From the NCBI GenBank assembly GCA_030068145.1, contig JAPJBO010000751.1:1-64000 (forward strand): a stretch of DNA of 64,000 bases, given 5' to 3'. This DNA comes from Diplonema papillatum (lineage: Eukaryota > Euglenozoa > Diplonemea > Diplonemida > Diplonemidae). Below, piece by piece: positions 39,572 through 50,179 of this stretch. A program made the translations under genes and the position numbers. Position 1 is the stretch's first letter, and each line of letters starts with the position of its first letter. Under the pieces are notes generated by a model. That model worked only from the letters and a program-made list of their open reading frames with translations, did not search any database and was not told the DNA's origin.

Positions 39572-39786
39572 CATGCAGGGTCAAAACCTTGTGTCTTTTT
39601 AAAAACGCTCCCGCGGAGCCGATGGCCTCCAAAAAAAAGCATTGGGGAAAAAAAACAATTTGCTCAACTTCATCAAAAATTACTGCAGAGTTTGTTCCAA
39701 ACTTTTAAAATTCAAAAACCCAATTTTTTTTTCCAATTTTTTTTTTTGGCCATTTCCAAAAAGACACAAGGTTTTGACCCTGCATG
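39572..39786. mobile_element. CATGC MITE, TSD TTAT, paralogous empty site at 52.9 kb
   Basis: 215 bp, flanked by TTAT (39568-39571 and 39787-39790). The uninterrupted paralogue at 52.95 kb contains a single TTAT, which fixes the TSD at 4 bp. Confidence 0.95.
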
Positions 39787-39867
39787 TTATACGCACAAAC
39801 TACGCGGGAAAATACGCAATACGGGGTAGGGCTATATTTTGATACTCTGGTGGCTAACTGAGTGTAA

Positions 39868-40083
39868 CATGCAGGGTCAGAACCTTGTGTCTTTTTGGAA
39901 ATGGCCAAAATTTTATTTCCAGAAAAAAAATGGGTTTTTTTTGAATTTTAAAATTTTGGAACAAACTCTGCGGTAATTTTTGCGGAAGTTGAGCAAATTT
40001 TTTTTTTTGCCATAATTTTTTTTTTCGGGTCCATCGGCCCCGCGGGAGCGTTTTAAAAAGACACTAGGTTCTGACCCTGCATG
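39868..40083. mobile_element. CATGC MITE, TSD GTAA
   Basis: 216 bp, flanked by GTAA (39864-39867 and 40084-40087), only 77 bp from the previous MITE's TSD. Confidence 0.92.
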
Positions 40084-40266
40084 GTAAAAAGGTCCTGACA
40101 GGGCTAATACAATTTGCCACTGCGGCAAAATAAAGTCCAGAGCACATAAGATGTAGCCCTTGCCGTTTCACAAACCCCGCACGAACTACGAAGGAACCGC
40201 GCAATACGGTGTCTTCGGGGGTACCATTTCGTCTTTTTTTTTTCTTGTAAGAATCTCGATCCTGGA

Positions 40267-40654
40267 CAGGGGACTTCAGCTCTTTGTATGACCGAGCAAA
40301 AAAGCCGGTTTCAGCCAAAAACCCGGTTTTGGGGCTCTGCGGTGCCTGTGGGTGTCTGAGTGCCTGGAACCGTCGCCCCGCGCACGTAAACAAAGGGACG
40401 GAGGGGGGTGGTGAGATATAAGCTTGCGGTGGTGGTGGTGTGCACGTCTATCAAACTACGGAGTGGTAAGTGAAAAGCTTCGAATTGCAGTGACACACCG
40501 TGACGCGCCATGTATCTGCAGTCACTGTACAGTACAGTACAGTACAGGGGCCACTTGAAATCATAATTTATAAATTATTCTTATTTTTTTGAAAAACCGA
40601 AACCGGAAAAACCCGGTTCCTGAAACCGGGAAACCGGGTTTCCAAAGTCCCCTG
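40267..40654. mobile_element. hAT-like MITE, TSD ATCCTGGA
   Basis: TIR CAGGGGACTT/AAGTCCCCTG; perfect 8-bp direct repeats ATCCTGGA at 40259-40266 and 40655-40662. The 388-bp interior has AACCCGGTTT/GAAACCGGG subterminal motifs and a (GTACA)n tract near 40526. An 8-bp TSD and CAGGG ends are hallmarks of hAT elements. No transposase. Confidence 0.85.
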
Positions 40655-40967
40655 ATCCTGGAAAAAGGGAATGTTCTCTCGTCGTGTAAAAGTAATGATA
40701 ATAATGAGATGCAAGCATCAAGGCAGGCCTAACGAAAAAGAGCAGTGTTCTCCCACTCAACATATTTACGATGACCCTTCCACTCACCCCCCCCCGCCCT
40801 TCCACCGCAGCCGGAGAGTGGAGTCGTCAAGCTGACGATTTGCCTTTAGAGAACCCGCAAACGTCCAGCTTGGCTCCCTCTCTTTTCTTCTCTGTTCTAA
40901 GAGGCGCCTTCCGGCGGATATCAGACTTGGATTCGTTTTTTTTTTTCCCTTTTGCTACTTTTTTTAA

Positions 40968-41095
40968 AGCACCTGCTTTGTGGGAAATACTTGAGAAGAC
41001 TGCCAGTTGCGAAATCTCAGAGAGGAAATGTGTGCTGTAGCCCACAGGTAAATCTGGGTTTAGTGGCGGGCGATAGTGCTCAGCAAAAAAATGAC
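40968..41095. repeat. Dispersed repeat family M
   Basis: GCACCTGCTTTGTGGGAAAT, GCCAGTTGCGAAATCTCAGA, CACAGGTAAATCTGGGTTTA. Other copies: 42550-42685, 46158-46315 and, inverted, 57940-58010 and 58083-58145. Confidence 0.8.
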
Positions 41096-41104
41096 CCACT
41101 TTGT

Positions 41105-41330
41105 ACCTACCCCCCCCGTGCATAAGATGGATAGCCAAACCCCCTTGATTAAGATGGATAACGGGCGAGAATACCAATCCATCTTAAACATGGGGTTGAG
41201 GTACCCCTGTGTAAGGCGACTACACTAGTCTACAGTGCCCCCGGGTTTAAGATGGATACCCCCCTTGATTAAGATGGAAACCGCCAAAACCCGAGTTTTT
41301 CATCCATCTTATGCACGGGGGAGGGTAGGT
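41105..41330. mobile_element. Short TIR element (CCCCGTGCATAAGATGGAT)
   Basis: The left arm CCCCGTGCATAAGATGGAT and right arm ATCCATCTTATGCACGGGG are perfect inverts within a longer imperfect TACCTACCC/GGGTAGGTA frame. Internal GATTAAGATGGA repeats resemble the foldback at 9690-9797. TSD uncertain. Confidence 0.7.
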
Positions 41331-42549
41331 AGTTGTCTTTTGCTTTCCCCCCCCTCGTCGAAATAAGTACAAGGCAGGACCCTCGAATGTTTTTGTTTTC
41401 GATCCACAAACAAGGGCTCGTTTAGTGGCTGAACTTTTTTCAAGGCTGACTAGGTACCAGGGAAAGCCTGCTACACGGGAGCCAAGCTTCACGTGTTCGG
41501 CGGTACTGCAGAGCCACGGGCCTACGGGTCAAGTGGCTACCGATTTCCCAAACTAAAGCATCAAGGCGTGGCGCACCTTGGGGCTTGGCGCTCGCGCTGA
41601 ACACAAGCTCGTCGAGACGGTCAACCGCAGGGCAGAGTGGACGGGGTTGTGGCACTGTGCTGCCTCCGACTCAAGCTTTGCAAGCTGTGCTTGACCGTCA
41701 CGTTCCTGGACCAGGAGCGGCGTTTTTCTTCAAGGCTGACTGCCGCCCCATGTGCTTACGTAGCAGCATCGGGGTCGGTCTCGATGTGCTTGCCTGTATA
41801 AGTACGCCCATCCGGAATACGAAGCAGCGTTTCTGCATCCACGCGTGCCCGTGTACAAGACGGCAATCCTCCTCTTTAAGGCGAGCACACCCGCCGGCCA
41901 GAACGCACCCCCTCCCAGTACTGCCTAAACTCAACACTGACCACGAGAACACATGCAGGATGGGTTGGGAAAGGCATAGGGCGTGACCATACCCCTTTGA
42001 CTTGGTTTGATGTGTTCCTCGCAGAGTAGAGCATCTGTTTGGTATCGGAAAGTAGGTGCGAGATATCAGGCAAACCGTGTGCGCTGGCTTCGTTTAACCG
42101 CGAATGATGAAGAAAACGGTGAGCCGAATAATCAGGGCTCGCCCACCCCCAAATTCTCGCTTTTTCAGAGAGTTGACATATGGAAAGAGGACCATTCTTG
42201 CTGTCCTGCCAAAATGGCAGTTGCCGCTCGAATAGTTGAGAAGAAGCTTCAGGAGTCCTGATGTATCAGAGACGCAGGAAGCTAGGGGGCTGCGTTCAGA
42301 GTGTTGCTGCTCTGAAGCACCTCATTTTAAAGAAGTCAGTTAGACTGTGCAGCGCGAGGTGCAACCATGTCAAAACCAGGGCAAACTCCACATCGTTAGC
42401 GCGCACAACAGAACCACTCGGAAACATCCCCCTCCCGCCCGGACTCCCCGAACCCCTCAAAATCCTGTCGAAATCCGTCATAACTGTGAACTCAGTGAAA
42501 CGCCAAGTCTTCAAAGAACTCCGCTAAGTCGCACGGCCAACTGTTTTTA

Positions 42550-42685
42550 TTTTCTGTATAAGCACGTGCTGGAAATCCTCTGGGAGGCCGCCAGTTGCAG
42601 AAATCTCAAAGGAGGAATGTGCTCTATCCCACACGAAACACAGGTAACTCTCGGTTTAGTGGCGGATGTAAGCATCCAACAAGAA
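42550..42685. repeat. Dispersed repeat family M, copy 2
   Basis: GTATAAGCACGTGCTGGAAA to CTCTCGGTTTAGTGGCGGAT, homologous to 40968-41095. The 1.2 kb before it (41330-42545) has no recognised gene; an open stretch at 42007-42261 (83 codons) has no recognisable domain. Confidence 0.7.
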
Positions 42686-43295
42686 TGAATTAAGTAAAAA
42701 TGCATATTACAGGCCGATACGAGCTGCATGGCAACCCCCTGCTCAACATGCATGCGCGCCCCCACACTGCAAAAAACCAGGGGTCGACTTAACGGCCTCA
42801 AATCCGCGTTTCCTTTCGGAAAACCTGCTTCGGAGTGAGCGTTCCAGGGCGCATATTCGCGTTACAGGTGTATATATTCGCGTTCGTTATTTTGCGCCAC
42901 ACGCGGTGCGAGAGAGAAACTGAACCGCCCGGGTAGCGGGCCCGGGTGATCGGGATCAGTTTCCACCTGAACCGACGTCCGAGCGTCTTTTTCGTAGTAA
43001 CAATGCATTGTAAACATGAAAGAGAACGCTGGCAGCGTGTTTGGAGAAGATTAGCCTAACGAGCATATTCACTCACTATCATCCACTAGCAGGCTATTCC
43101 TCCCCCGGCACGTACAAACAAACACACGCCTATTCTTTTTTGAGTCCAGCGTGGGTGCGATGCAGCGGAAACCTGTGGGTTTCCTGCCTTTTTTTCCCCC
43201 ACCCTCTCGGTGTACGGCTTTCTTTTTTGGTGTTAAGAGACGGCTCTGGGTAACGGGCCCCCCAGAGTTCCCCCAGAAGAGAAGGCTTTCTGCAC

Positions 43296-43436
43296 GGCGG
43301 AGTCCAGCCTCAGAAGCTGGAGTTAAAGCTGGAGTTCAATGGCGGGTGTCGCACCCGCTTTTCGGGTGTGGACTTCCACGCGTTTTCGTTGTAGTCCGCC
43401 CGCTTTTCGGGTGTGACTCGAGCACACCCTCTTTAA
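43296..43436. repeat. Family E MITE, left part, interrupted
   Basis: CACGGCGGAGTCCAGCCTCA to GAGCACACCCTCTTTAA. Its right end resumes at 43938 (TTCCAGCTTGCGTGAGGCTG) after a CATGC MITE. The intact copy at 25550-25738 reads CACACCCTCTTTATCTCCAG across the same point. Confidence 0.85.
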
Positions 43437-43933
43437 CATGCAGGGTCAAAACCTTGTGTCTTTTTGGCAAACGCTGCCCGCGGGGCCGATGGCCACCAAG
43501 AAAAAAGTTTGGACAAAAAAAGATTTGCTCAACTTCATCAAAAAGCACCGCAGTTTTTGTTCCAGAATTTTTTTTTCCGGAAAACCCCCAATTTTTTTCC
43601 GGGAAAAATGGGTGGCCATTTTTTCTGGGTCTAACCCGGTACTTATCAGAAGCTTTTGAAGCAGTCTGCAGAACTATCAGGATTGTTGAGCAGTAGCTGA
43701 ATGGTCTTGGCAGGCAGGATGTGAGAAGCTGGGCGTTTTTGGTGGCTTAGGTGCGGTGTAGCAAGGCTCGCCCGGGCGTGTGCACGAGCATTTGGGTTCA
43801 CCAGGAGGGCCTTGTTTTTTTTTTGTTTTCTTTTTGTTTTTTTGCTGTTTCTTTGCTCCAGGATTCGTTTTTTTTTGCCTGCGTTGTCTAACCCCCTGTT
43901 TACCAACAAGACACAAGGTTTTGACCCTGCATG
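43437..43933. mobile_element. CATGC MITE, long variant, TSD TTAA
   Basis: 497 bp, flanked by TTAA (43433-43436 and 43934-43937) and inserted in a family E MITE. It is longer than the usual ~212 bp because of an extra segment from about 43625 to 43905 (including a T-rich tract). It may be a less deleted relative or may carry a further insertion. Confidence 0.9.
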
Positions 43934-44029
43934 TTAATTCCAGCTTGCGTGAGGCTGGACCTCATCGTGTGTTCCCTGGACAACCCCCTCCCCTCTAGGG
44001 TTGCAGACACTCAGGTTCCGCGCTGATGA

Positions 44030-44132
44030 TGGTCCGCCTTATGTGTCCGTGGCTTAAAGGACCGAAACACGGCGCAGACGGGACCAGTGCGGTGTTGAGC
44101 ACATACCCATTCCAAGCACGTTCTTGCAATCC
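44030..44132 (-). repeat. Family J repeat, inverted
   Basis: The reverse complement of GATTGCAAGAACGTGCTTGG through CCTTTAAGCCACGGACACA. A hAT-like element has inserted at its end. Confidence 0.8.
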
Positions 44133-44136
44133 CCTC

Positions 44137-44494
44137 TAGGGTTGGTTGTATTATGTATTATTTGTATTATTGTATTATTTGTATTATAAAGATTCCCATT
44201 TTATAATACAAATAGTACACGCGTTCACTGTGTCTCGTCGTGTCCCTCATTTGCCACGGAGCGGAGCGTCATTTTCCTGTGTGAGAGGGTTCACACAGGT
44301 CGCTCGGGTCAATCTTGCTCTCGAGCGCAGTAAACGGTTAAACACCTTGTTACAGACACGGAATTTTCTCTATATGTATACAAGGATCACGAAACAACGA
44401 AATGTTAGAGGACAAAAGTTTGCCCCATGTCCACCGTGTATTATTTGTATTATTTGTATTCTAAACGGCCAGCTCAATAATACTGCCAACCCTA
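44137..44494. mobile_element. hAT-like MITE, TSD (A/C)TCCCCTC
   Basis: TIR TAGGGTTGGTTGTATTAT on the left, ATAATACTGCCAACCCTA on the right (a few mismatches). Flanks ATCCCCTC (44129-44136) and CTCCCCTC (44495-44502) agree in 7 of 8 bases. The 358-bp interior is rich in TTGTATTATT repeats near both ends. Confidence 0.7.
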
Positions 44495-44688
44495 CTCCCC
44501 TCTCTGTCCGCGAAGGGGGTTCATACTATTCCGACGAGTGCTGAGGCTTGTACAACGCCTTTACCCGTTGCTACATGATAAACAATCGTATATTCCCACC
44601 CGCCCTCGCCCCGGTTTTCAAGGTCCAGTGCCGTGAGGCGTGTCGCACCCACGAGCATCATTGCTTGATCTTAAACTTTACCACATTT

Positions 44689-44893
44689 ACATAAGCGCCA
44701 GCTTGAAAGGAAATGCTCGACGATGCTGCCCGACAAAGAACAGAAGGGATCCCAAGTGCTGTAACTACCGAACCACGTGTTGAACGGACGTGAGGTCATG
44801 CGGGTCTACCCCTACACGACAAATCACACAAACACAACAGGTCAAAGTCCTGAGTGAGAAAACAACACACGGTGGTGTAAGCGAAGAACAAAT
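44689..44893. repeat. Dispersed repeat family D, copy 2
   Basis: Near-identical to 31278-31499. The downstream sequence (44900-45170) is unrelated to that in the 31-kb copy, so the family boundary is near 44893. Confidence 0.85.
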
Positions 44894-45174
44894 CAGATTG
44901 TGTTTGTATTGTATTTGCCCCTTATCTCTATATTTCCCCCCTTTCATTCGGAGTCGAAGCAGCTACGTCGAGTATTTTTGTTTCGAGTCATCAGTTTTGC
45001 ATCACGCAGCTGCGAACGAAGGGAACGGGTGTGCGGACGAGCGTATCAAAGGGGAACTCTTTACAAAGAAAAAAGAAGATGTTCAAGACATGCGTTCTTT
45101 TGGGGATTTCGCCTCGCCAGGAAATAATGAAGTTTGGCCTGGTTTTGTGGGCTTATCCGGCCAAAGACTGCATA

Positions 45175-45660
45175 CCTGAGCCGGTCCATCCCCTTTTGAT
45201 AGACCGTGATAGACCGAAGAATACAGCACCGGGCAATTCGATGCAGCACTAGAGGGTAGGGATGGACCTAATAGACCGTGGTGGACCGCGATTCTATGTG
45301 ATAAACAGCGGCAGGCACTTCGATCAGGGCTTACGCTCCACGTGTGGAACGTGTGGATTTCCACACGTTATTTCTTTTTGGATTTTGTTCCCCCACGTGT
45401 GGATCCACAGGTACCACATGTGGGTTTTGATTTATTGGTCCACATGCAGGGGAGTCTAGGCCCACAGGTGTCGGCAAGTCCAGTAGCGGCGCTATTTCTT
45501 TTGCCGTCGCACACAAGGGGAAAGGTTTTTTTTCCCCTCGAACCTTAAGCGCCCACACGTGGAACACACGTATTTTCTCTGAGACCGAAAACGGAGCGTA
45601 AGCCCTGACTTCGATGCAGTTGCAAGAGATAGAGACGGACCAGCTCAATACCCGCTCCCA
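45175..45660. repeat. Dispersed repeat family N, interrupted by a hAT MITE
   Basis: GAGCCGGTCCATCCCCTTTT to GGCAGGCACTTCGAT (45324), then from 45608 ACTTCGATGCAGTTGCAAGA to GACGGACCAGCTCA. The uninterrupted copy is 59121-59290. Confidence 0.9.
45325..45607. mobile_element. hAT-like MITE, TSD ACTTCGAT, paralogous empty site
   Basis: TIR CAGGGCTTACGCTCC/GGAGCGTAAGCCCTG (15 bp, perfect). TSD ACTTCGAT at 45317-45324 and 45608-45615. The empty paralogue at 59253-59260 has one ACTTCGAT. The 283-bp interior carries several CCACGTGTGG-type subterminal palindromes, as expected for hAT transposase binding sites. Confidence 0.95.
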
Positions 45661-46019
45661 TGCAGCATGATGCCATGTACGATACTATTGAAGCAGTACA
45701 CGATAGATTTCTTCCCGCCCTTCATCTTGTCTCGCCACCCTGTTTTTCATGCTTCAATCTCTTTTTCTTTTGTAATCGCCGCATGCCAGGTGTGAGGAAA
45801 CTGAACCGCCCGAGTAGGACCTTCTGACCAGTATCATATATGCCAATTTGCCGCCTGGAACTACATCCTCAGTGCGGTCAAGTGCAGTCATCAGCGTACT
45901 GCTGGTTCAGAAGGCTGGGGTAAACCCCTCGCATCAAGACCTGGTGGTAATGGTACCTTGCAAGCAATCTCTTCATCACGCTTGCACTATCGCGCGGGGC
46001 ACACAACAGTGCGCTCGGG

Positions 46020-46105
46020 ACTCAGACCGACGATGCACTCCTTTTGCAAAATAACACGAAAAGCCTCTAGGCAAAAACCCGTTTTCACATTTCTTCTATT
46101 TTCAT
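46020..46105. repeat. Family H repeat, right half
   Basis: AAAATAACACGAAAAGCCTC to CGTTTTCACATTTCTTC, as in 23746-23907 and 58204-58346. Confidence 0.75.
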
Positions 46106-46157
46106 TCTTAAGACTCCTGTTTTTTTTTTTTTTTTTTTTAGAGTTACGGTTTTTGTA

Positions 46158-46315
46158 TAAGCACCCGCTTTTGCAGGAAATACTCGAGGAGGCTGGCCAT
46201 TGCAACAAATCTTCGAAGATCTCACAACGAGAGGAATGTGCGTCGTTGCCCACACGAAAACACAGGTAAATCTGGGTTAAGTGGCCGGGCGTAAGCGTTC
46301 AACAAAAAACGACCA
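46158..46315. repeat. Dispersed repeat family M, copy 3
   Basis: GTATAAGCACCCGCTTTTGC to GTAAGCGTTCAACAAAAAAC. Between here and 47.2 kb I see no convincing gene, only short frames and a T-rich tract (47075-47095). Confidence 0.8.
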
Positions 46316-47227
46316 ATTTTTGAGGTTGTGTTGTTTCCCCTCCTCTTGGCCTCCGTCGAAATGAGCACACAAGACAGTTCCGTCGAGTATTTTCCCCGCG
46401 AGCCTGTACAACACGAACCCGGCTGTGGGTGGGGGGTGTAACGAATCGACTATCCTACTGGCGGCAATGCAAAGTGTTGTATGCATGGAGGCGCGTCGCA
46501 CTCACGAGCTCGTGAATCGCAACGTCGGTTGAAAGGTTCGGTACGCTCATACCGCCGCATCCTCGAACAGCACCTGGGCACACCTTCTCCAACTGGTTGT
46601 GGGGGCGATGGCGTGTTAGTTGGTGCACATGCGAACACCTAGTTCTGGAGAGAAATAGTACCTTGGACACGCGCCGGCTTGTGACACCGGGTTTGCCCGG
46701 ATCACAGTTGTACTGTGACTTCATGTTGCCATGTTGCGGGTATGTTGTCACGTGCTGACACCATATACCATGCGAAATCACGTATCACCTTCATAGCAAA
46801 TGGGTCGTGTAGGTGTGCGTAGTAATAAGTCACAGTCAGCCCGTATCTGCCTGTATAGTTCCTGGAGACCAATTACGTGTGCTTAACACCGAAACCTACC
46901 GCCCCCCCGCCCGCCGCGAGACAGATCGATGAATTTGTGTGGCGGTCCCGTCCCGAGGAGGAAAGCCGAGCTTTCTCCCAATGACAAAGAGGGCTCTTCC
47001 CACCCCCCCCTTTTTCTTTCTTTTCTTGGCTTCCATTTCTTCCCCCTCCTGCTTTTTTTCTTCTTCTCTTTTTTTTTTTTTTTGTGTGTTCTTCGTCACC
47101 GTCTGACTGGGTTCTAAACTTGTTTAGCTCACATTCTTAACTTGCTGGCCCCGGTACCTGATCTGTTCCTCAGCCCGCCTTTTCCGTTTTCCCACCGAGT
47201 AGACCTGTGGGCCTATTGCTTGGCCAC

Positions 47228-47570
47228 GGAGCGAGTGCAGCGACCGAGAAGGCGCCTGCTGCCGATGTGTACTTCAGGATCAAGTGCGTGGACTCGGAGA
47301 CGCGAGCGGGGGGTGCCGCGGGTGCTGCTGCGGACTGCGAATGGACTCCGCCGGCAACATCGCGTTCTACGAGCGAGCCTGGACTGATGGGGCAGGTGGT
47401 GTGGATTGCGGTCAACGTGTCAAACTGAGCGAGTTGGAGAGCCGTATTCCAGTGCAGCGACCGCGAAGCGGCGCCTGCTGCCGATGTGCACTTCAGGATC
47501 AAGTACGTGGACTCGGAGACGCGCGCGGAGGTGCCGCTGGTGCTGCTGCGGACTGCGAATTACATCGACC
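47228..47570. repeat. Repeat family P, tandem coding-like blocks
   Basis: Two blocks starting CAGCGACCG (47234 and 47455) share GCGCCTGCTGCCGATGTG, TTCAGGATCAAGTRCGTGGA and GGTGCTGCTGCGGACTGCGA. Further copies are at 48055-48250 and 48900-49090. Codon-like spacing gives protein-like translations (for example RIKCVDSETRA), but indels break the frame between blocks. It may derive from a gene exon that was amplified. Confidence 0.6.
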
Positions 47571-47576
47571 TGTGCT

Positions 47577-48055
47577 CGGAATCTCCATCGGCTATTCTCA
47601 GTGTTGGGCATTGCAGCAGGATATTGCAGTCAGGCATTGCTGCTGTTCATTGCAGCAGCGGTTTTCGTTCAATGAGAGGAAAGGAATGAAGAAATCCGAA
47701 TACCAACTTACGATGGGGTGATACCCCAAGGTACTTTGGACAACCTGTGGGGTCACATTGGTACAAAATGTTTCCCCCGAAGAACAGACACCCTGTATGT
47801 AGATTCGTCAAGCCTCGCAGATTCCCCCGGAATCTCCAGGCATTGCTCCTGTGCATTGCAGCAGCGGTTTTCGTTCAATGAGAGGAAATGAATGAAGAAC
47901 TCCGAATAACAACTTACGATGGGGTGATACCCCAAGGGTACTTTGGACACCCTACGGGGTCACTCCACCTATCCAAAACAAACTGTTTCCCCCGAAGAGC
48001 AGACACCCTGTATGTAGATTCGTCAAGCCTCGCAGATTCTCTCGGAAAATCCGTG
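47577..48055 (+). repeat. Dispersed repeat family I, two direct copies
   Basis: 47577-47832 and 47838-48055 both contain TTTTCGTTCAATGAGAGGAA, ACTTACGATGGGGTGATACC and GTAGATTCGTCAAGCCTCGC. The inverted homologue is 29555-29850. Confidence 0.85.
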
Positions 48056-48269
48056 AGACTCCGCCGGCAACATCGCGTTCTACGAGCGAACCTGATTTGA
48101 TGGAGCCAGGTGGTGTGGTTTGCGGTGATGGCAGACAGGTACAACGTGTCCAAGTGAGGTAGTTGGAGAGCCGTATTCCAGTGCAGCGACCGATGGCGCC
48201 TGCTGCCGGTGTGTATTTCAGGGTCAAGTGCGTGGACTCGGAGACGCGCGCGGGGGAAAAGTAGGGGTC

Positions 48270-48772
48270 TTTTAGGGTCCTTTTAGGGTCCTTTTAGGGT
48301 CCTTTTAGGGTCCTTTTAGGGTCCTTTTAGGGTCCTTTTAGGGTCCTTTTAGGGTCCTTTTAGGGTCCTTTTAGGGTCCTTTTAGGGTCCTTTTAGGGTC
48401 CTTTTAGGGTCCTTTTAGGGTCCTTTTAGGGTCCTTTTAGGGTCCTTTAGGGTCCTTTTAGGGTCCTTTTAGGGTCCTTTTAGGGTCCTTTTAGGGTCCT
48501 TTTAGGGTCCTTTTAGGGTCCTTTTAGGGTCCTTTTAGGGTCCTTTTAGGGTCCTTTTAGGGTCCTTTTAGGTCCTTTAGGGTCCTTTTAGGGTCCTTTT
48601 AGGGTCCTTTTAGGGTCCTTTTAGGGTCCTTTTAGGGTCCTTTTAGGGTCCTTTTAGGGTCCTTTTAGGGTCCTTTTAGGGTCCTTTTAGGGTCCTTTTA
48701 GGGTCCTTTTAGGGTCCTTTTAGGGTCCTTTTAGGGTCCTTTTAGGGTCCTTTTAGGGTCCTTTTAGGGTCC
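48270..48772. repeat. 11-bp minisatellite TTTTAGGGTCC (about 46 units)
   Basis: Nearly homogeneous TTTTAGGGTCC over 500 bp, with two or three 9-10-bp variants. Each unit contains TTTTAGGG, the telomere repeat known from Chlamydomonas, plus TCC. It sits between family P blocks, inside the window, not at an end. An interstitial telomere-related array or an ordinary minisatellite are both possible. Confidence 0.95.
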
Positions 48773-48899
48773 CGACACATTTTGCGGGCGTTTTATGAAC
48801 CCACCCACGGTGTGGATCAAACTTTCCTGGGGGTTCCGATTGTTTTTGGGTTCCCTTTGCAGTTGTGTCCTAGTCGGGCTGTTTTTTGTGGCTGCGGGT

Positions 48900-49090
48900 T
48901 GGGTTTTGAGGTGCCGCTGGTGCTGCGGGGACTGCGAATTGCATCGACCTCCGCCGGCAACATCGCGTTCCACGAGCCTGGGTTGATGGGGCGGGTGGTG
49001 GGGTTTGCGGTGATGGCAGACTTCACGGGTACAACGTGCCAAGTGAGCGAGTTGGAGAGCCGTATTCCAGTGCAGCGACCGAGAAGGCCA
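48900..49090. repeat. Repeat family P, distal copy
   Basis: GAGGTGCCGCTGGTGCTGCG to GAGAGCCGTATTCCAGTGCA. Together with 48055-48250 it brackets the TTTTAGGGTCC array, suggesting the array expanded within family P DNA. Confidence 0.65.
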
Positions 49091-49539
49091 GCCCCCTTGG
49101 ATCCAGAGCTCAGGTTGCTGCAAGGTGGCCCAGTTCGCTGGGCATCAGCGTGCTGCTGGTATTCAGAAGCTGGGATAAACCCCTCGCATCAAGACGTGCG
49201 CTCTATGAACGGTGGTAATGGTGCCTTGCAAGTAATCGCTTCATCGGGATGAAAGCGCTTACGCGTACACCATGCGCATACGGGTCGAACACCGATGTTT
49301 CTGTGAACAAACCAGCGTGCCCAAAGCAGGCGTTCGCCGTGCATGATGAAGCATGGAATAACAAGGGATCGATTCTCCCGGAGACTTTGAACCCCCGGAA
49401 CTTCAAGCGAACTCACTCTAAAACAGAAGGGGGCGGGGTGAAAAATAGAAAAGGTCTTCGGCGCGAGAGAAAGAAGCGAAGGGTGAGCATCAGGAGGGGG
49501 AAAAAGCCGCGAGGCGCGACCCGAAGGCACCGCTGTCCC

Positions 49540-50035
49540 GAGCCAGCGGGGGGATAGCCCTCGCTTGGGTTCCTTTCTCTCGAGCGAACGATGGGGCGGA
49601 TGGCGTCGACGACGACAGCCTACCTGTATGCTTTCAACTGTCTCTCTACCTGGATTACATCCACCTGGGGTGCTAAGAGCAAAGTAGACTATATACCTAG
49701 TGTATTTACTTAGGGCCGAGCCAGCGGGGGGATAGCCCTCGCTCGGGTTCCTTTGTCACAAGCGAACAATGGGGCGGAAGGCGTCGACGACGACAGCCTA
49801 CCTGTATGCTTTCAACTGCCTCTCTACCTGGAATACATCCACCTGGGGTGCTAAGAGCAAAGTAGGCTATATACCTAGTGTATTTACTTAGGGCCGAGCC
49901 AGCGGGGGGATAGCCCTCGCTCGGGTTCCTTTTGTCACAAGCGAACGATGGGGCGGATGGCGTCGACGACGACAGCATACCTGTATGCTTTCAACTGTCT
50001 CTCTACCTGGATTACATCCACCTGGTGCTCCTAAG
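49540..50035. repeat. 178-bp tandem repeat, about 2.8 units
   Basis: Starts of GAGCCAGCGGGGGGATAGCC lie at 49540, 49718 and 49896. Units share GGCGTCGACGACGACAGC and TATATACCTAGTGTATTTAC. No gene. Confidence 0.92.
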
Positions 50036-50179
50036 AGCAACGTCAGCTGCGTGTCTACAGAGGGTTGTTTGTTACTTATGTACCTTACACTCTTACTACC
50101 AATAAATAGTCATCTTACACTCTTACTACAGTAACTAGAAGACTGCATCTTTGAGAAAAAAACTCACTCATTCTCCCGC

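Noticed and set aside
48270..48772. A true chromosome end
   Set aside because: Unit is 11 bp with TCC, and ordinary sequence continues for 15 kb on the right and 48 kb on the left.
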